Of a stretch of DNA of 12,110 bases, positions 1-7,003 are shown piece after piece. Within the stretch, counting starts at the first letter, position 1. Each line of letters begins with the position of its first letter. This stretch comes from Elusimicrobiota bacterium (GTDB lineage: Bacteria; Elusimicrobiota; Elusimicrobia; UBA1565; UBA9628). The stretch is taken from NCBI GenBank assembly GCA_028717865.1, contig JAQUMZ010000034.1, positions 1 through 12,110 on the forward strand. Direction: 5' to 3'. Position numbers and translations under genes: made by a program. The notes beneath the pieces are model-generated. The model saw only the letters and a program-made list of their open reading frames with translations, was not told where the DNA came from and ran no database searches.

Positions 1-299
1 TGCGCGCCGCGCTCAAGCCCAAGGGCGCGGGGCGCTACGCCGGCCCGGTGACCGTGGACATCATGCCGCAATCCGTCCTGCAAGCGACGCTTTGGCTGGG
101 CGCCCCCTCGCCGGCCGCGCCCGGCGAGCCGGCCTACGACCGGGAACTGCTCCTGGTCTACAAAGGCCTGCCGGGCGGCCGCCGCCTGCGCCTGGCCCGC
201 GCGGGCGAGGGCAAGCTGCGCTTCGCCTATTGGGACCTGGCCGGATCGGCCGAGCCGATCGTCGGCGAGGTCTCGGCGACGGACAAAAAGTCCCTGTAG
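1..299 (+). CDS. 3' end of an unrecognised protein gene (5' part outside window)
   Basis: An open frame enters from the left edge, with its first full codon at position 3, and ends at TAG 297-299. This gives about 98 C-terminal residues. No internal start is preferred: the GTG at 48 lies inside a continuous frame with no Shine-Dalgarno sequence, so the gene most likely began upstream. The visible part has no recognisable catalytic motif, membrane span or signal peptide. It alternates hydrophobic and charged residues (for example RELLLVYKGL and KLRFAYWDL), which suggests a beta-rich tail domain, and ends in a charged ATDKKSL. It converges on the deacetylase gene with only 7 bp between the two stop codons, and no terminator hairpin is seen there. 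Codon use is strongly GC-ending, like the neighbours, which supports it being coding. Function is unknown. Confidence 0.6.
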   Translation, partial: RAALKPKGAGRYAGPVTVDIMPQSVLQATLWLGAPSPAAPGEPAYDRELLLVYKGLPGGRRLRLARAGEGKLRFAYWDLAGSAEPIVGEVSATDKKSL

Positions 300-306
300 T
301 CGGCCG

Positions 307-1041
307 CTACCAGGCCAAGGCCGAGACCGGCACGAAGGTTATCCCCTCGCCCTGAAGCTTGGGGACCTCGATCTTCAGGCATTCGAGCGTGGCGCGAAAG
401 TAATGATGGCCGATGACGACGGCCGAGCCGCGCCGGCGCGCCCGGAGGGCCGCCTGGCGCAGGACGCGGCGGCAGAAAGCCTCGTCGTTGTAATGGCCGG
501 GCGCCTCCAGGAACAAATCGTTGACCGCGGCCGGCAGGCCCGCGGCCCGGGCTTGCTCGTAGGCCACGCTCTTGGGGGAGACACGGCTGTCTAGAAAGAA
601 TCCCGCCTTGCCCTTGAGCTCGGCCGTGAAAGCCGCCATGAGCGGACCGTTGCGCGTGGCCCGGTCCGAGCGATGGGTGTTGAGGCCGGCGCCGCCCGGG
701 ATGGCCTTGAGGCTCTTCGCCAAAAGCTCGTCCACCAGCCGCTTATCCTCGGGCAGGACCCGGTCCTGGGCCAGCTTCAGGCGGAGGAACGGATCGAAGG
801 GGAAATGGATGATCAGCTCCTTGCCCGCCGCCTTGACGGCGGCGGCCGCGGCCTTGGTGCGCGGCGACTCCGGCATGACGGCGCAGGTCAACGGAAAACC
901 CAGCCGCAGCCATTCCGCGTCGGGCGGCGTCTTGCGGTAATTCAAACCGAAATCGTCCAGGACCACCGCGACCCGGGGCCCGGGCGCCTGCGCTCCCGCG
1001 ACCCCCGCCCCCAACATCACCGCTATAACCAAATTCTTCAT
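307..1041 (-). CDS. Divergent polysaccharide deacetylase family protein (YibQ/DUF610-like), secreted
   Basis: 244 aa with ATG start at 1041. Residues 1-18 look like a Sec signal peptide (Lys at position 3, hydrophobic core, cleavage near GAQA). The rest follows the order of the divergent polysaccharide deacetylase family (PF04748): VAVVLDDFG (Asp29-Asp30) on the first strand, LTCAVMPES, LIIHFPFDP (His79), AGLNTHRSD (His123), GFFLDSRVSPKSVA (residues 148-160), then GHHYFRATLE (His212-His213) and the closing FVPVSAL. These are the expected metal-site and barrel elements. The usual family signature is V-N-N-H-M-G-S; here it reads L-N-T-H-R-S-D, so the His is kept but its surroundings differ. The family is a periplasmic NodB-related fold of uncertain substrate. 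It is preceded by a hairpin with a T run (1056-1116), so it may be transcribed separately from the kinase gene. There is no clear Shine-Dalgarno before the ATG. Confidence 0.85.
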   Translation of the reverse strand: MKNLVIAVMLGAGVAGAQAPGPRVAVVLDDFGLNYRKTPPDAEWLRLGFPLTCAVMPESPRTKAAAAAVKAAGKELIIHFPFDPFLRLKLAQDRVLPEDKRLVDELLAKSLKAIPGGAGLNTHRSDRATRNGPLMAAFTAELKGKAGFFLDSRVSPKSVAYEQARAAGLPAAVNDLFLEAPGHYNDEAFCRRVLRQAALRARRRGSAVVIGHHYFRATLECLKIEVPKLQGEGITFVPVSALAW

Positions 1042-1050
1042 AGGATAAGT

Positions 1051-1056
1051 CTAATA
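1051..1056 (-). promoter_or_regulatory. Possible -10 element of the deacetylase gene
   Basis: On the minus strand TATTAG lies 9 nt before the ATG at 1041, the same spacing as the better -10 elements of alaS and the EAL gene, and there is no Shine-Dalgarno sequence. No convincing -35 is seen, and the site partly overlaps the T run of the putative terminator. It is a weak candidate. Confidence 0.25.
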
Positions 1057-1116
1057 AAAAATTCGGTGCCAGGCTTCACAAACCATTGCTATGGTTACTT
1101 AGGGAAGCCTGGCACC
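1056..1116 (-). terminator. Nested hairpin plus T run, putative intrinsic terminator of the M23-bactofilin-SurA-PfkB operon
   Basis: Read on the minus strand, GGTGCCAGGCTT (1116-1105) pairs perfectly with AAGCCTGGCACC (1076-1065), a 12-bp GC-rich stem. Inside it AACCAT and ATGGTT (1096-1091 with 1086-1081) form a second 6-bp stem with a 4-nt loop. The two stems are separated by an 8/4-nt internal loop. The outer stem is followed by GAA and then six T (1061-1056). A stem followed by a T run, 58 bp after the PfkB stop codon, fits a Rho-independent terminator. The arms are also copies of a repeated motif, so the element may have a second origin as a REP-like sequence. Confidence 0.6.
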
Positions 1117-1169
1117 CAAACCGCGCATCGGTGCATGGTCACGTCGCCGGCTTAGGTAAGCCTGGCACC
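1065..1169. repeat. Three copies of a 12-bp motif AAGCCTGGCACC, one inverted and two direct
   Basis: Copies lie at 1065-1076 (inverted, GGTGCCAGGCTT), 1105-1116 and 1158-1169. The two direct copies extend leftward to a 19-bp unit, CTTAGGKAAGCCTGGCACC, at 1098-1116 and 1151-1169, with one mismatch (G or T at K). The third copy ends 4 bp from the PfkB stop codon. This arrangement of one inverted pair and one solo unit in an intergenic gap resembles a REP/BIME-type palindromic element. I found no other copy of the motif in the window and no adjacent transposase. Confidence 0.7.
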
Positions 1170-1173
1170 GACG

Positions 1174-2115
1174 TCAGATGATGAGGGGGGCGCGCTTGGC
1201 GTTGTCTTCGGACACGGCGAGGGCCTCGAGGAACTCGGAGAAGCGACCGTCCAGGCTCTCGCGCCTGAGATTCTCCAAGCGCCGGGTGCTGAAGTCCTCC
1301 ACGTTGAAGGAAGCCAGGGTGGCCCCGTAAAGCATCGCGCGCTTGAGGTGGCGGACGTCGTCGTAGGCGCCCGACGAGGCCAGGTAGCCCATGAAGCCGC
1401 CCGCGAAAGTGTCTCCGGCCCCGGTGGGATCCTTGACCGATTCGACGGGATAGGCCGGGAACGCGTAAAAACGTTCGCCCGCCTTCATGAGCGCGCCGTG
1501 CTCGCCCTTCTTGACGATGACCACGCGGGGGCCCCACTGCGAGATGGCCCGCGCCGCCCGCAAAGCGTTGGGCTGTCCGGAAAGCTGCTTGGCCTCCTCC
1601 TCGTTGACGAAGAAGATGGTGACGCGCGCGAGCAGCCGGCGCAGGGCCTCGGGCTTGGACGCGATCCAGTAGTTCATGGTGTCGCACGCCACCAGCGCGG
1701 GGCTGCGCATCTGGTCGAGCACGCCGGCCTGGAGGTCGGGATCGATGTTGGCCAGGAAGACCACGCGCGCCTTGCGCTGCTGGGCGTCCAGCCGGGGACG
1801 GAACTTGGAGAAAACGTTGAGCTGGGTCGAGAGGGTCTTGGCGTCGGAAAGGTCCCGCCCGAATTTGCCGACCCAGCGGAAGGTCCGGCCCGGCAGGACC
1901 TTGAGCCCGCCCAGATCGATGCCCTTCTCCGCGAGCATGTGCCGATGCTCCCGCGGGAAATCCCGGCCGACCACGCCCACCACGGAAACTCGCGCGAAAT
2001 GGCTCGCCGCCAGGGAAAAATATACGGCCGAACCGCCCAGGGCCTCGTTGCTCTCGCCCCACAGCGTGCGCACCGAATCCAGCGCTATCGAGCCTACGAC
2101 CACGATAGAATCCAC
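1174..2115 (-). CDS. PfkB/ribokinase-family carbohydrate (or nucleoside) kinase
   Basis: 313 aa. The start is GTG at 2115, supported by GGGAGG at 2125-2120, 4 nt upstream. The protein opens with a Rossmann-type strand IVVVGSIALDSV, then the family Gly-Gly substrate motif (EALGGSAVYFS, Gly27-Gly28). It has the NxxE element at VNEEEA (Asn171, Glu174) and the diagnostic C-terminal signature KDPTGAGDTFAGGF (residues 228-241), with Asp235 as the expected catalytic base and GAG as the anion hole. Length is normal for the family, which phosphorylates sugars, nucleosides or related alcohols with ATP; the substrate cannot be read from the sequence. It starts 37 bp after the SurA-like gene on the same strand and is the last gene before a putative terminator, so it probably belongs to the M23-bactofilin operon. 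A role in supplying a sugar phosphate for the envelope is possible but only inferred. Confidence 0.9.
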   Translation of the reverse strand: MDSIVVVGSIALDSVRTLWGESNEALGGSAVYFSLAASHFARVSVVGVVGRDFPREHRHMLAEKGIDLGGLKVLPGRTFRWVGKFGRDLSDAKTLSTQLNVFSKFRPRLDAQQRKARVVFLANIDPDLQAGVLDQMRSPALVACDTMNYWIASKPEALRRLLARVTIFFVNEEEAKQLSGQPNALRAARAISQWGPRVVIVKKGEHGALMKAGERFYAFPAYPVESVKDPTGAGDTFAGGFMGYLASSGAYDDVRHLKRAMLYGATLASFNVEDFSTRRLENLRRESLDGRFSEFLEALAVSEDNAKRAPLII

Positions 2116-2152
2116 GGAACCTCCCGAATGAACGGCCTTGATCGAGCCCAGC

Positions 2153-2857
2153 CTAGACCCCGCTTTCCCGCTGGTCCAAATAAGTCCGTATTTCCTGCTG
2201 GGAGCTGAGCTGGCGCAAGAGATGATTTATGAGATCGAGGGCGCGCGTCTGCTGGGTCTTGGCGGCGAATTCGGCCTTGGCCTTCTCGAAACCCTTCAAC
2301 GACCCCTTGTTCTGCGCGGCGTAAAGCTCCTTGAGCTCGCCGGGAGCCAGCTTGGCCGACTGGAAGATCAACTGCTTGAGCCGGCCCACCTGGATGGCCC
2401 GGCGCCGGGTTTCCTCGTAGCCCTGGGGGGTCTGCTTGAACACGCCGCGCACGACCTGGAAATAGAGCTGGGGGTTGAACTGCCCTCCCGACTGGAAGGC
2501 GGGCGTGGCCCGGATGTCGCGCGCCAGCTCGTCGTCCGTCACCCTGATGCCCATCTTCCCGGCCTCGGTCAGGAGCAGCTCGTCGACGATCATGTCGCGC
2601 AGCATCCCCACCTTGATTTCCTTCATTTCGGCCTCGGAAACCTCCTGGTCGCGGCTGCGCAGCGCGTCGGCGTACTGATTGACGCGCACGAGGAAGCGGG
2701 AGTACGGGATCTTGGTCGAGCCCACCGAGGCCACGGCCTCGGTCGTGTCGCTGCGCGTGAAAAGATAGCCGCCCAGGCCCACGAAGGTGCCGATCAGGAA
2801 GATCGCGATGACGGCCACGAACAGCGCGCGACGGTAGCGGCGCAGGAAGGAAATCAC
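2153..2857 (-). CDS. Membrane-anchored SurA/PpiD N-terminal-domain chaperone without a PPIase domain
   Basis: 234 aa. The GTG start at 2857 overlaps the bactofilin TGA by 4 bp (GTGA), and GAGGAGG at 2874-2868 lies 10 nt upstream. Residues 1-10 are basic and 11-33 form one transmembrane segment, giving an N-in, periplasmic-C topology. Residues 40-170 match the SurA_N/PpiD N-terminal chaperone fold: ASVGSTKIPYSRF, then MLRDMIVDELLLTEAGKMGI followed by VTDDELARDIRATPAF and FNPQLYFQVVRGVF. The parvulin PPIase domain that normally follows is absent. After a short linker (about 170-200) the chain ends in a helix (about 205-230, DLINHLLRQL then EIRTYLD) like the C-terminal helix that completes the chaperone core in SurA and PpiD. 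This looks like a trimmed but intact holdase for secreted or outer-membrane proteins rather than a broken gene. The envelope neighbours support that location. Confidence 0.8.
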   Translation of the reverse strand: MISFLRRYRRALFVAVIAIFLIGTFVGLGGYLFTRSDTTEAVASVGSTKIPYSRFLVRVNQYADALRSRDQEVSEAEMKEIKVGMLRDMIVDELLLTEAGKMGIRVTDDELARDIRATPAFQSGGQFNPQLYFQVVRGVFKQTPQGYEETRRRAIQVGRLKQLIFQSAKLAPGELKELYAAQNKGSLKGFEKAKAEFAAKTQQTRALDLINHLLRQLSSQQEIRTYLDQRESGV

Positions 2858-3252
2858 TTGGCGGGAGCCTCCTCTTCGGGCTGGGCGGCCGGGGCGGACT
2901 CGGACAAGCGCATCGAGCAGGAACCCTCGAAGGCGGCCCCGTCCTCCACGCGCAGATTGGCGGTGCGCACGGAGCCGGTCAGGGTGGCGCCGGCCAGGAT
3001 CTCGACGTGGCGGGAGGCGACGACGTCGCCCCGCAACTCGCCGGCGATGGAAACGCTTTCCGCGGCCACATTGCCCTGGATGCGGCCCTTCTTGCCGACC
3101 TCGACGCTCACGGCGTCGGTGATGTCGCCCTCCACCACGCCCTCCACGCGCAAGGACCCCTTCGCGGTCAGGGTGCCATGGACGTAGGCCTCCTCGCCGA
3201 TGAGGGTCATGGACTCGCCGCGGTCGAATTTCTCGCCTTTTTTCTGGAACAT
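2854..3252 (-). CDS. Bactofilin (polymer-forming cytoskeletal protein)
   Basis: 132 aa with ATG start at 3252, one base after the M23 stop codon. Residues 15-115 carry the bactofilin (PF04519) beta-helix pattern of short repeats centred on Gly: GTLTAKGSLRVEGVVEGDI, then KKGRIQGNVAAESVSIAGELRGDV and ATLTGSVRTANLRVEDGAAFEGS. The N-terminus MFQKK resembles the short Met-Phe-x-Lys membrane-targeting motif known from other bactofilins. The C-terminal tail (residues 118-132) is Ala-, Pro- and Glu-rich and probably disordered. Bactofilins self-assemble without nucleotide into filaments at the inner membrane and position peptidoglycan-modifying enzymes. The M23 peptidase gene directly upstream is the classic partner, as with CcmA and the Csd peptidases in Helicobacter. 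Tight spacing on both sides implies co-translation with the M23 and SurA-like genes. Confidence 0.93.
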   Translation of the reverse strand: MFQKKGEKFDRGESMTLIGEEAYVHGTLTAKGSLRVEGVVEGDITDAVSVEVGKKGRIQGNVAAESVSIAGELRGDVVASRHVEILAGATLTGSVRTANLRVEDGAAFEGSCSMRLSESAPAAQPEEEAPAK

Positions 3253-3253
3253 G

Positions 3254-4258
3254 CTAGCGCCCCGCGATCCGCACGGCCGGCTGAGCCCAGCCCAGCGGAT
3301 CGCCGGCGGACCGGACCTTCAAGAATCCCATGGGATTGACGGGACGGCCTTGCCGCCAGATCTCATAGTGCAGATGCGCCCCGGTGGAGCGTCCCGTCGT
3401 CCCCATATAGCCGATGGCCTGGCCGCGGGCGACCCGGGCTCCCGTCTTTACCAGCGACTTCGAGGTATGCGCGTAAAGCGTGGAAATTCCGTAGCCGTGG
3501 TCGATCACGATCATCTGCCCGTAGCCGTGCGACCAGCCCGCGAAGCGGACGGTCCCGTTGGCCGTGGCGTAGATCAAGGTATCGGGCTTGTCGGCGATGT
3601 CCACGCCCTGATGGTACTCGCCGACGTCCCCCTCGAAGCGCTGCATGGGGGATATCCGGTAGCCGAACAGGGAGGTCAACTGGCCCGACGTCGGCCAGAT
3701 CGAAGGGGTGGCCTGCAGAAGGCTGCGCTGATTGCCGATGTACCAGGCGATCTCCTGGAAGCTGGCCAGGCGCTTGTTCGACTCCTCGCGCAAACCCTTG
3801 AGCCGCCGGTGCCAATCCGACTGCCGCATCAGGGACGGGTCTATGGCCAGCAGGCGCTGCAAGGTCAGGCGATCGGCCCCCGTGGGGCCGCCGACCGCGG
3901 CCTCGCCGGGGAAGGCGTCCTCGCGGCGGGACAGGCTCAGCAGCACCCGCAATTGCCGGTCGGTGGACTTGGCCACATCGAGGATTTCCCGGGCCTTGTC
4001 CATCTCGGCGGCCACGGAACTCAGCTTGGCCAGCATGACGCGATTGTCGGCCTTCGTGATCCAATAATCGACATGCCGGCTGCAGATGAAGCCGGCCCAG
4101 AAGGTCGCTCCCACCCAGAGCGCGAAGCAGAAAAGCGCGAAAGCGACGCTGACCTGCCACCGCCAGGGCTTCCAGGCGGCATGGGGGATGACCATGACGG
4201 TGATCTTCCGGCCCAAGAACTCCGAGAGCCGGCTTTGGACGCCTCCAAGTCTGTTCAT
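3254..4258 (-). CDS. Membrane-bound M23 (LytM-type) peptidoglycan metallopeptidase
   Basis: 334 aa from ATG at 4258. I chose this start because the promoter at 4271-4299 lies just upstream. The frame is open for 47 more codons, but that extension would cover the promoter and run into alaS. Residues 1-35 are a basic cytoplasmic tail, about 36-58 one transmembrane helix, and about 70-110 and 150-175 probable coiled coil. The C-terminal M23 domain (about 187-315) has the Zn ligands His216 and Asp220 in EYHQGVDIA, and His295-x-His297 in GAHLHYE, with catalytic-type His264 in LYAHTSK. All required residues are present, so it should be an active endopeptidase cutting peptide cross-links. Membrane anchor, coiled coil and M23 domain is the usual architecture of bactofilin-linked cell-shape hydrolases. 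It is the first gene of the operon. Confidence 0.92.
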   Translation of the reverse strand: MNRLGGVQSRLSEFLGRKITVMVIPHAAWKPWRWQVSVAFALFCFALWVGATFWAGFICSRHVDYWITKADNRVMLAKLSSVAAEMDKAREILDVAKSTDRQLRVLLSLSRREDAFPGEAAVGGPTGADRLTLQRLLAIDPSLMRQSDWHRRLKGLREESNKRLASFQEIAWYIGNQRSLLQATPSIWPTSGQLTSLFGYRISPMQRFEGDVGEYHQGVDIADKPDTLIYATANGTVRFAGWSHGYGQMIVIDHGYGISTLYAHTSKSLVKTGARVARGQAIGYMGTTGRSTGAHLHYEIWRQGRPVNPMGFLKVRSAGDPLGWAQPAVRIAGR

Positions 4259-4270
4259 CGGAACGCAGAT

Positions 4271-4299
4271 GTTATAACAGAACGGGCGAAAAGTGTCAA
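4271..4299 (-). promoter_or_regulatory. Near-consensus sigma70-type promoter of the M23-bactofilin operon
   Basis: On the minus strand TTGACA (4299-4294) is followed after exactly 17 nt by TATAAC (4276-4271). The predicted transcription start is near 4264, leaving only about 6 nt before the ATG at 4258. An AT-rich stretch (4308-4325, with a 5-bp inverted repeat ATATT/AATAT) sits just upstream of the -35, where an UP element would lie. This is the strongest promoter match in the window. Confidence 0.8.
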
Positions 4300-4355
4300 T
4301 GTCCTCCATATTAAAACGCAATATTCCGGACCGCTGCCGGGCGCGCGCCCGCGTT

Positions 4356-4364
4356 TGGTATAAT
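4356..4364 (+). promoter_or_regulatory. Extended -10 promoter of alaS, apparently leaderless
   Basis: TGGTATAAT is a perfect -10 hexamer (TATAAT 4359-4364) with the TGn extension. Only 8 nt separate it from the alaS ATG at 4373, so transcription should begin near 4371, about 2 nt before the start codon. There is no Shine-Dalgarno sequence. No good -35 is seen at 16-18 nt spacing, which is typical for extended -10 promoters. It is divergent from the M23 promoter. Confidence 0.7.
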
Positions 4365-4372
4365 GCCCTGCC

Positions 4373-7003
4373 ATGGACGACAACAAAACCAGCTCCCAAC
4401 TAAGGAAAGATTTCCTGGGCTTCTTCGAACGCCGGAAGCACGTCGTGCGCCCCTCGGCCCCGCTCATCCCGCCCGGAGACCCGTCGCTGATGTTCAGCTC
4501 CGCGGGCATGGTGCAGTTCAAGCCTTATTTCCTGGGCCAGCGCCGGGACGTCACCCGCGCCGCCACCTGCCAGAGATGCTTCCGAACCACCGACATCGAG
4601 CGCGTCGGATCCACCTTGCGGCACCTGACTTTTTTCGAGATGCTGGGCAACTTCTCGTTCGGGGACTATTTCAAGGCCGAGGCCATCGCCTGGGCCTGGG
4701 AGCTGCTGACCAAGGAAATGGGCATAGACGCGGCCCGGCTGCACCCGACCGTGTTCAAGGACGACGCCGAGGCGGAGGAGCTTTGGCGCAAGCAGGGCCC
4801 GAAGAACCCCGTCCTGCGCCTGGGCGAGGACACCAACTTTTGGACGGTGGGCCCGACCGGACCCTGCGGCCCCTGCTCGGAGATATACTTCGACCGGGGA
4901 GCGGAATTCTCCTGCGGCGGCCCGTCCTGCGCCCCCGGCTGCGACTGCGACCGCTACATCGAGATCTGGAACCTGGTCTTCATGCAGTTCGACCGCCGGG
5001 CCGACGGCGGGCTCGCGCCCCTGCCGCGCCGGAACATCGATACCGGGATGGGCTTGGAGCGGCTGGCCTTCGTGACCCAGGGCAAGCGCTCCCCGTTCGA
5101 GACCGACCTCTTCGCGCCCATCGTTTCCCGCGCGGCGCGCCTGCTGAAAACGCCGCCCGGCGCCCGCCCCGAGACGGACCTGGCCTTCCGCGTCATCGCC
5201 GACCACGCCCGCGCCGCCGTCATGCTCATGAGCGAGGGGCTCATCCCCTCCAACGTCGAGCGCGGCTACGTGCTGCGCCGGCTCATCCGCCGCGCGGCGC
5301 GCTACGGACAGCTCCTGGGCAGCCGGGAGCCGTTCCTCCACGAGCTCGTCGAGCCGGTCATCGACGTATTCCGGCCGGGCCATCCGGAGCTCGCCGCGGC
5401 CCGCGACATCGTCTCGGCCGGGCTCAAGATGGAGGAGGAGCGGTTCCTCCAGACCCTGGACGCCGGCGAGCGCGAGCTCAAGGCCATATTAAAAAGCGCC
5501 CCCGCCGTCCTGCCCGGGGACCAGGCCTTCAAGCTCCACGACACCTTCGGCTTCCCGCTGGAGCTGACGCGCGAGATCTGCGCCCAGCGCGGCGTCGCCG
5601 TCGACGAGGCGGGCTTCCGCCAGGCCAAGACGCAAGCCGCCGAGACCGCCCGGGCTTCCTGGAAGGGCTCGGGAGAGCGGGCCGTCGCCTCCCGCCTGCC
5701 GGCGGGCCTGAAGACCTCGTTCGACTACGAGGCGCTCGAGCTCGTCTGCGAGATAACCGCCGCGCAGGGCGAACTGCTGGTCTTGGCGCGCACCCCTTTC
5801 TACGCGGAGGGCGGAGGGCAGATCGGAGACTCCGGGGAGCTTTTTTCCGAGGACGGCAAGACCCTGGTCGCCGAGGTCCTCGACACCCAGAAGCACGGCG
5901 CGCTCACGGTCCACATGCTCGACCGCGCCCTCGGCGGGCCCGGCGCTCCCGGGCCGGGCGCGCGCGTCCTGGCCCGGGTCGACGAACGGCGCCGGCGGCG
6001 CGTCGCGGCCCATCACAGCGCGACGCATCTGCTCAACCAGGCCTTGCGCCAGGTCCTCGGCCCGCACGTGCGCCAGGCCGGGTCGTTCGTGGACGACGAG
6101 CGCCTGCGCTTCGATTTCACGCACCCCAAGGCCCTGAGCCCGGACGAACTCGGGCGGGTGGAAGGCATCGTCAAGGAGCAAATCCGCAAAGCCCTGGCCG
6201 TAGACACCAGGGAGATGCCGCCCGCCGAGGCGCGCGAGGCGGGCGCCGTGACCCTGCTCGGGGAGGACTACGGCGACCGGGCCCGGGCCGTGCTCATCGG
6301 CCCCGAGGGCTGGCGCAATCCCCGCGAGCGCTTCAGCCTCGAGCTCTGCGGCGGGACCCACGTCTCGAATACCCGCGACATCCTCGACTTCAAGATCGTG
6401 AAGGAAGCCTCGGCGTCGGCGGGCATCCGGCGCATAGAAGCCGTGGCCGGCCCCGCGCTGACCGCCTACCTGGAGCGGCGCGACGAGGCCCGCAAGCGGC
6501 TCCTCGCGCGGCTGGTCGAGCGCCAGGACGCCTTGCTGGGCGAGATCCGCGGCCTGGGCGGCAAGGCCGAGCCGGCGCCGGAGCGCGAGGAGTCCTCGCT
6601 GCGCGCCAACGTCAAGCGGCTGGAGAACGACCTGCGCGGCCTCAAGTCCCGCAGCTTGTCCGGCGCCACGCGGGGCCGCCGGGTGCTGGAGGTCAAGGGG
6701 CTCAAGCTCATGGTCCAGCGCCTGGAGGGCGCCGATCCCAAGTCCCTGCGGGGGCTCAGCGACAAGCTCAAGGCGGAACTGGGCTCGGGCGCGGTGTTTT
6801 TGGCCGCGCCGCGCGAGGGCAAGCTTTCCTTCGTGCTGACGGCCACCCCCGACCTGGCCGGCCGCCTGGACGCGGGCGCCTCGGCCCGGAAGTTCGCCGC
6901 CGCGCGCGGCGGCTCGGCCGGCGGCCGCGCCGACTTCGCCCAGGGCGGGATCCCCGACGCGGATTGGGAAGCGCTGGTCGCCGGCCTGACCGGCTCGCTC
7001 TAG
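4373..7003 (+). CDS. alaS: Alanine--tRNA ligase
   Basis: 876 aa, the normal full length. It charges tRNA-Ala with alanine in the cytoplasm. The N-terminal class II catalytic domain is clear (LRKDFLGFFERRKH, motif 2 around TTDIERVGSTLRHLTFFEMLGN, TGPCGPCSEIYFDRG, NIDTGMGLERLA). A Cys cluster C-x4-C-x3-C-x-C at residues 181-192 (CGGPSCAPGCDC) sits in the catalytic domain; similar insertions occur in AlaRS of many bacteria. The editing domain has HxxxH (His548 and His552) and CxxxH (Cys659 and His663), the zinc site for clearing Ser- and Gly-tRNA-Ala. The C-terminal part (about 700-876) has a coiled coil followed by a DHHA1-type C-Ala domain ending in the Gly-rich ARGGSAGGRADFAQGG. It appears to be a single-gene transcript that converges on marC. 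Confidence 0.98.
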   Translation: MDDNKTSSQLRKDFLGFFERRKHVVRPSAPLIPPGDPSLMFSSAGMVQFKPYFLGQRRDVTRAATCQRCFRTTDIERVGSTLRHLTFFEMLGNFSFGDYFKAEAIAWAWELLTKEMGIDAARLHPTVFKDDAEAEELWRKQGPKNPVLRLGEDTNFWTVGPTGPCGPCSEIYFDRGAEFSCGGPSCAPGCDCDRYIEIWNLVFMQFDRRADGGLAPLPRRNIDTGMGLERLAFVTQGKRSPFETDLFAPIVSRAARLLKTPPGARPETDLAFRVIADHARAAVMLMSEGLIPSNVERGYVLRRLIRRAARYGQLLGSREPFLHELVEPVIDVFRPGHPELAAARDIVSAGLKMEEERFLQTLDAGERELKAILKSAPAVLPGDQAFKLHDTFGFPLELTREICAQRGVAVDEAGFRQAKTQAAETARASWKGSGERAVASRLPAGLKTSFDYEALELVCEITAAQGELLVLARTPFYAEGGGQIGDSGELFSEDGKTLVAEVLDTQKHGALTVHMLDRALGGPGAPGPGARVLARVDERRRRRVAAHHSATHLLNQALRQVLGPHVRQAGSFVDDERLRFDFTHPKALSPDELGRVEGIVKEQIRKALAVDTREMPPAEAREAGAVTLLGEDYGDRARAVLIGPEGWRNPRERFSLELCGGTHVSNTRDILDFKIVKEASASAGIRRIEAVAGPALTAYLERRDEARKRLLARLVERQDALLGEIRGLGGKAEPAPEREESSLRANVKRLENDLRGLKSRSLSGATRGRRVLEVKGLKLMVQRLEGADPKSLRGLSDKLKAELGSGAVFLAAPREGKLSFVLTATPDLAGRLDAGASARKFAAARGGSAGGRADFAQGGIPDADWEALVAGLTGSL

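Noticed and set aside
2138..3187. 349-codon plus-strand open frame opposite the SurA-like and bactofilin genes
   Set aside because: It is antisense to two recognised protein families and has a compositionally biased product with no recognisable domain.
4259..4399. Upstream 47-codon extension of the M23 gene
   Set aside because: It would cover the near-consensus promoter at 4271-4299 and overlap the alaS start. Residues typical of the family (basic tail before the membrane helix) begin after the ATG at 4258.
4913..4948. Cys cluster in AlaRS as a novel zinc insertion
   Set aside because: Similar C-x-rich insertions before the E-I-W-N-L-V-F segment are, to my knowledge, common in bacterial AlaRS, so it is not new.
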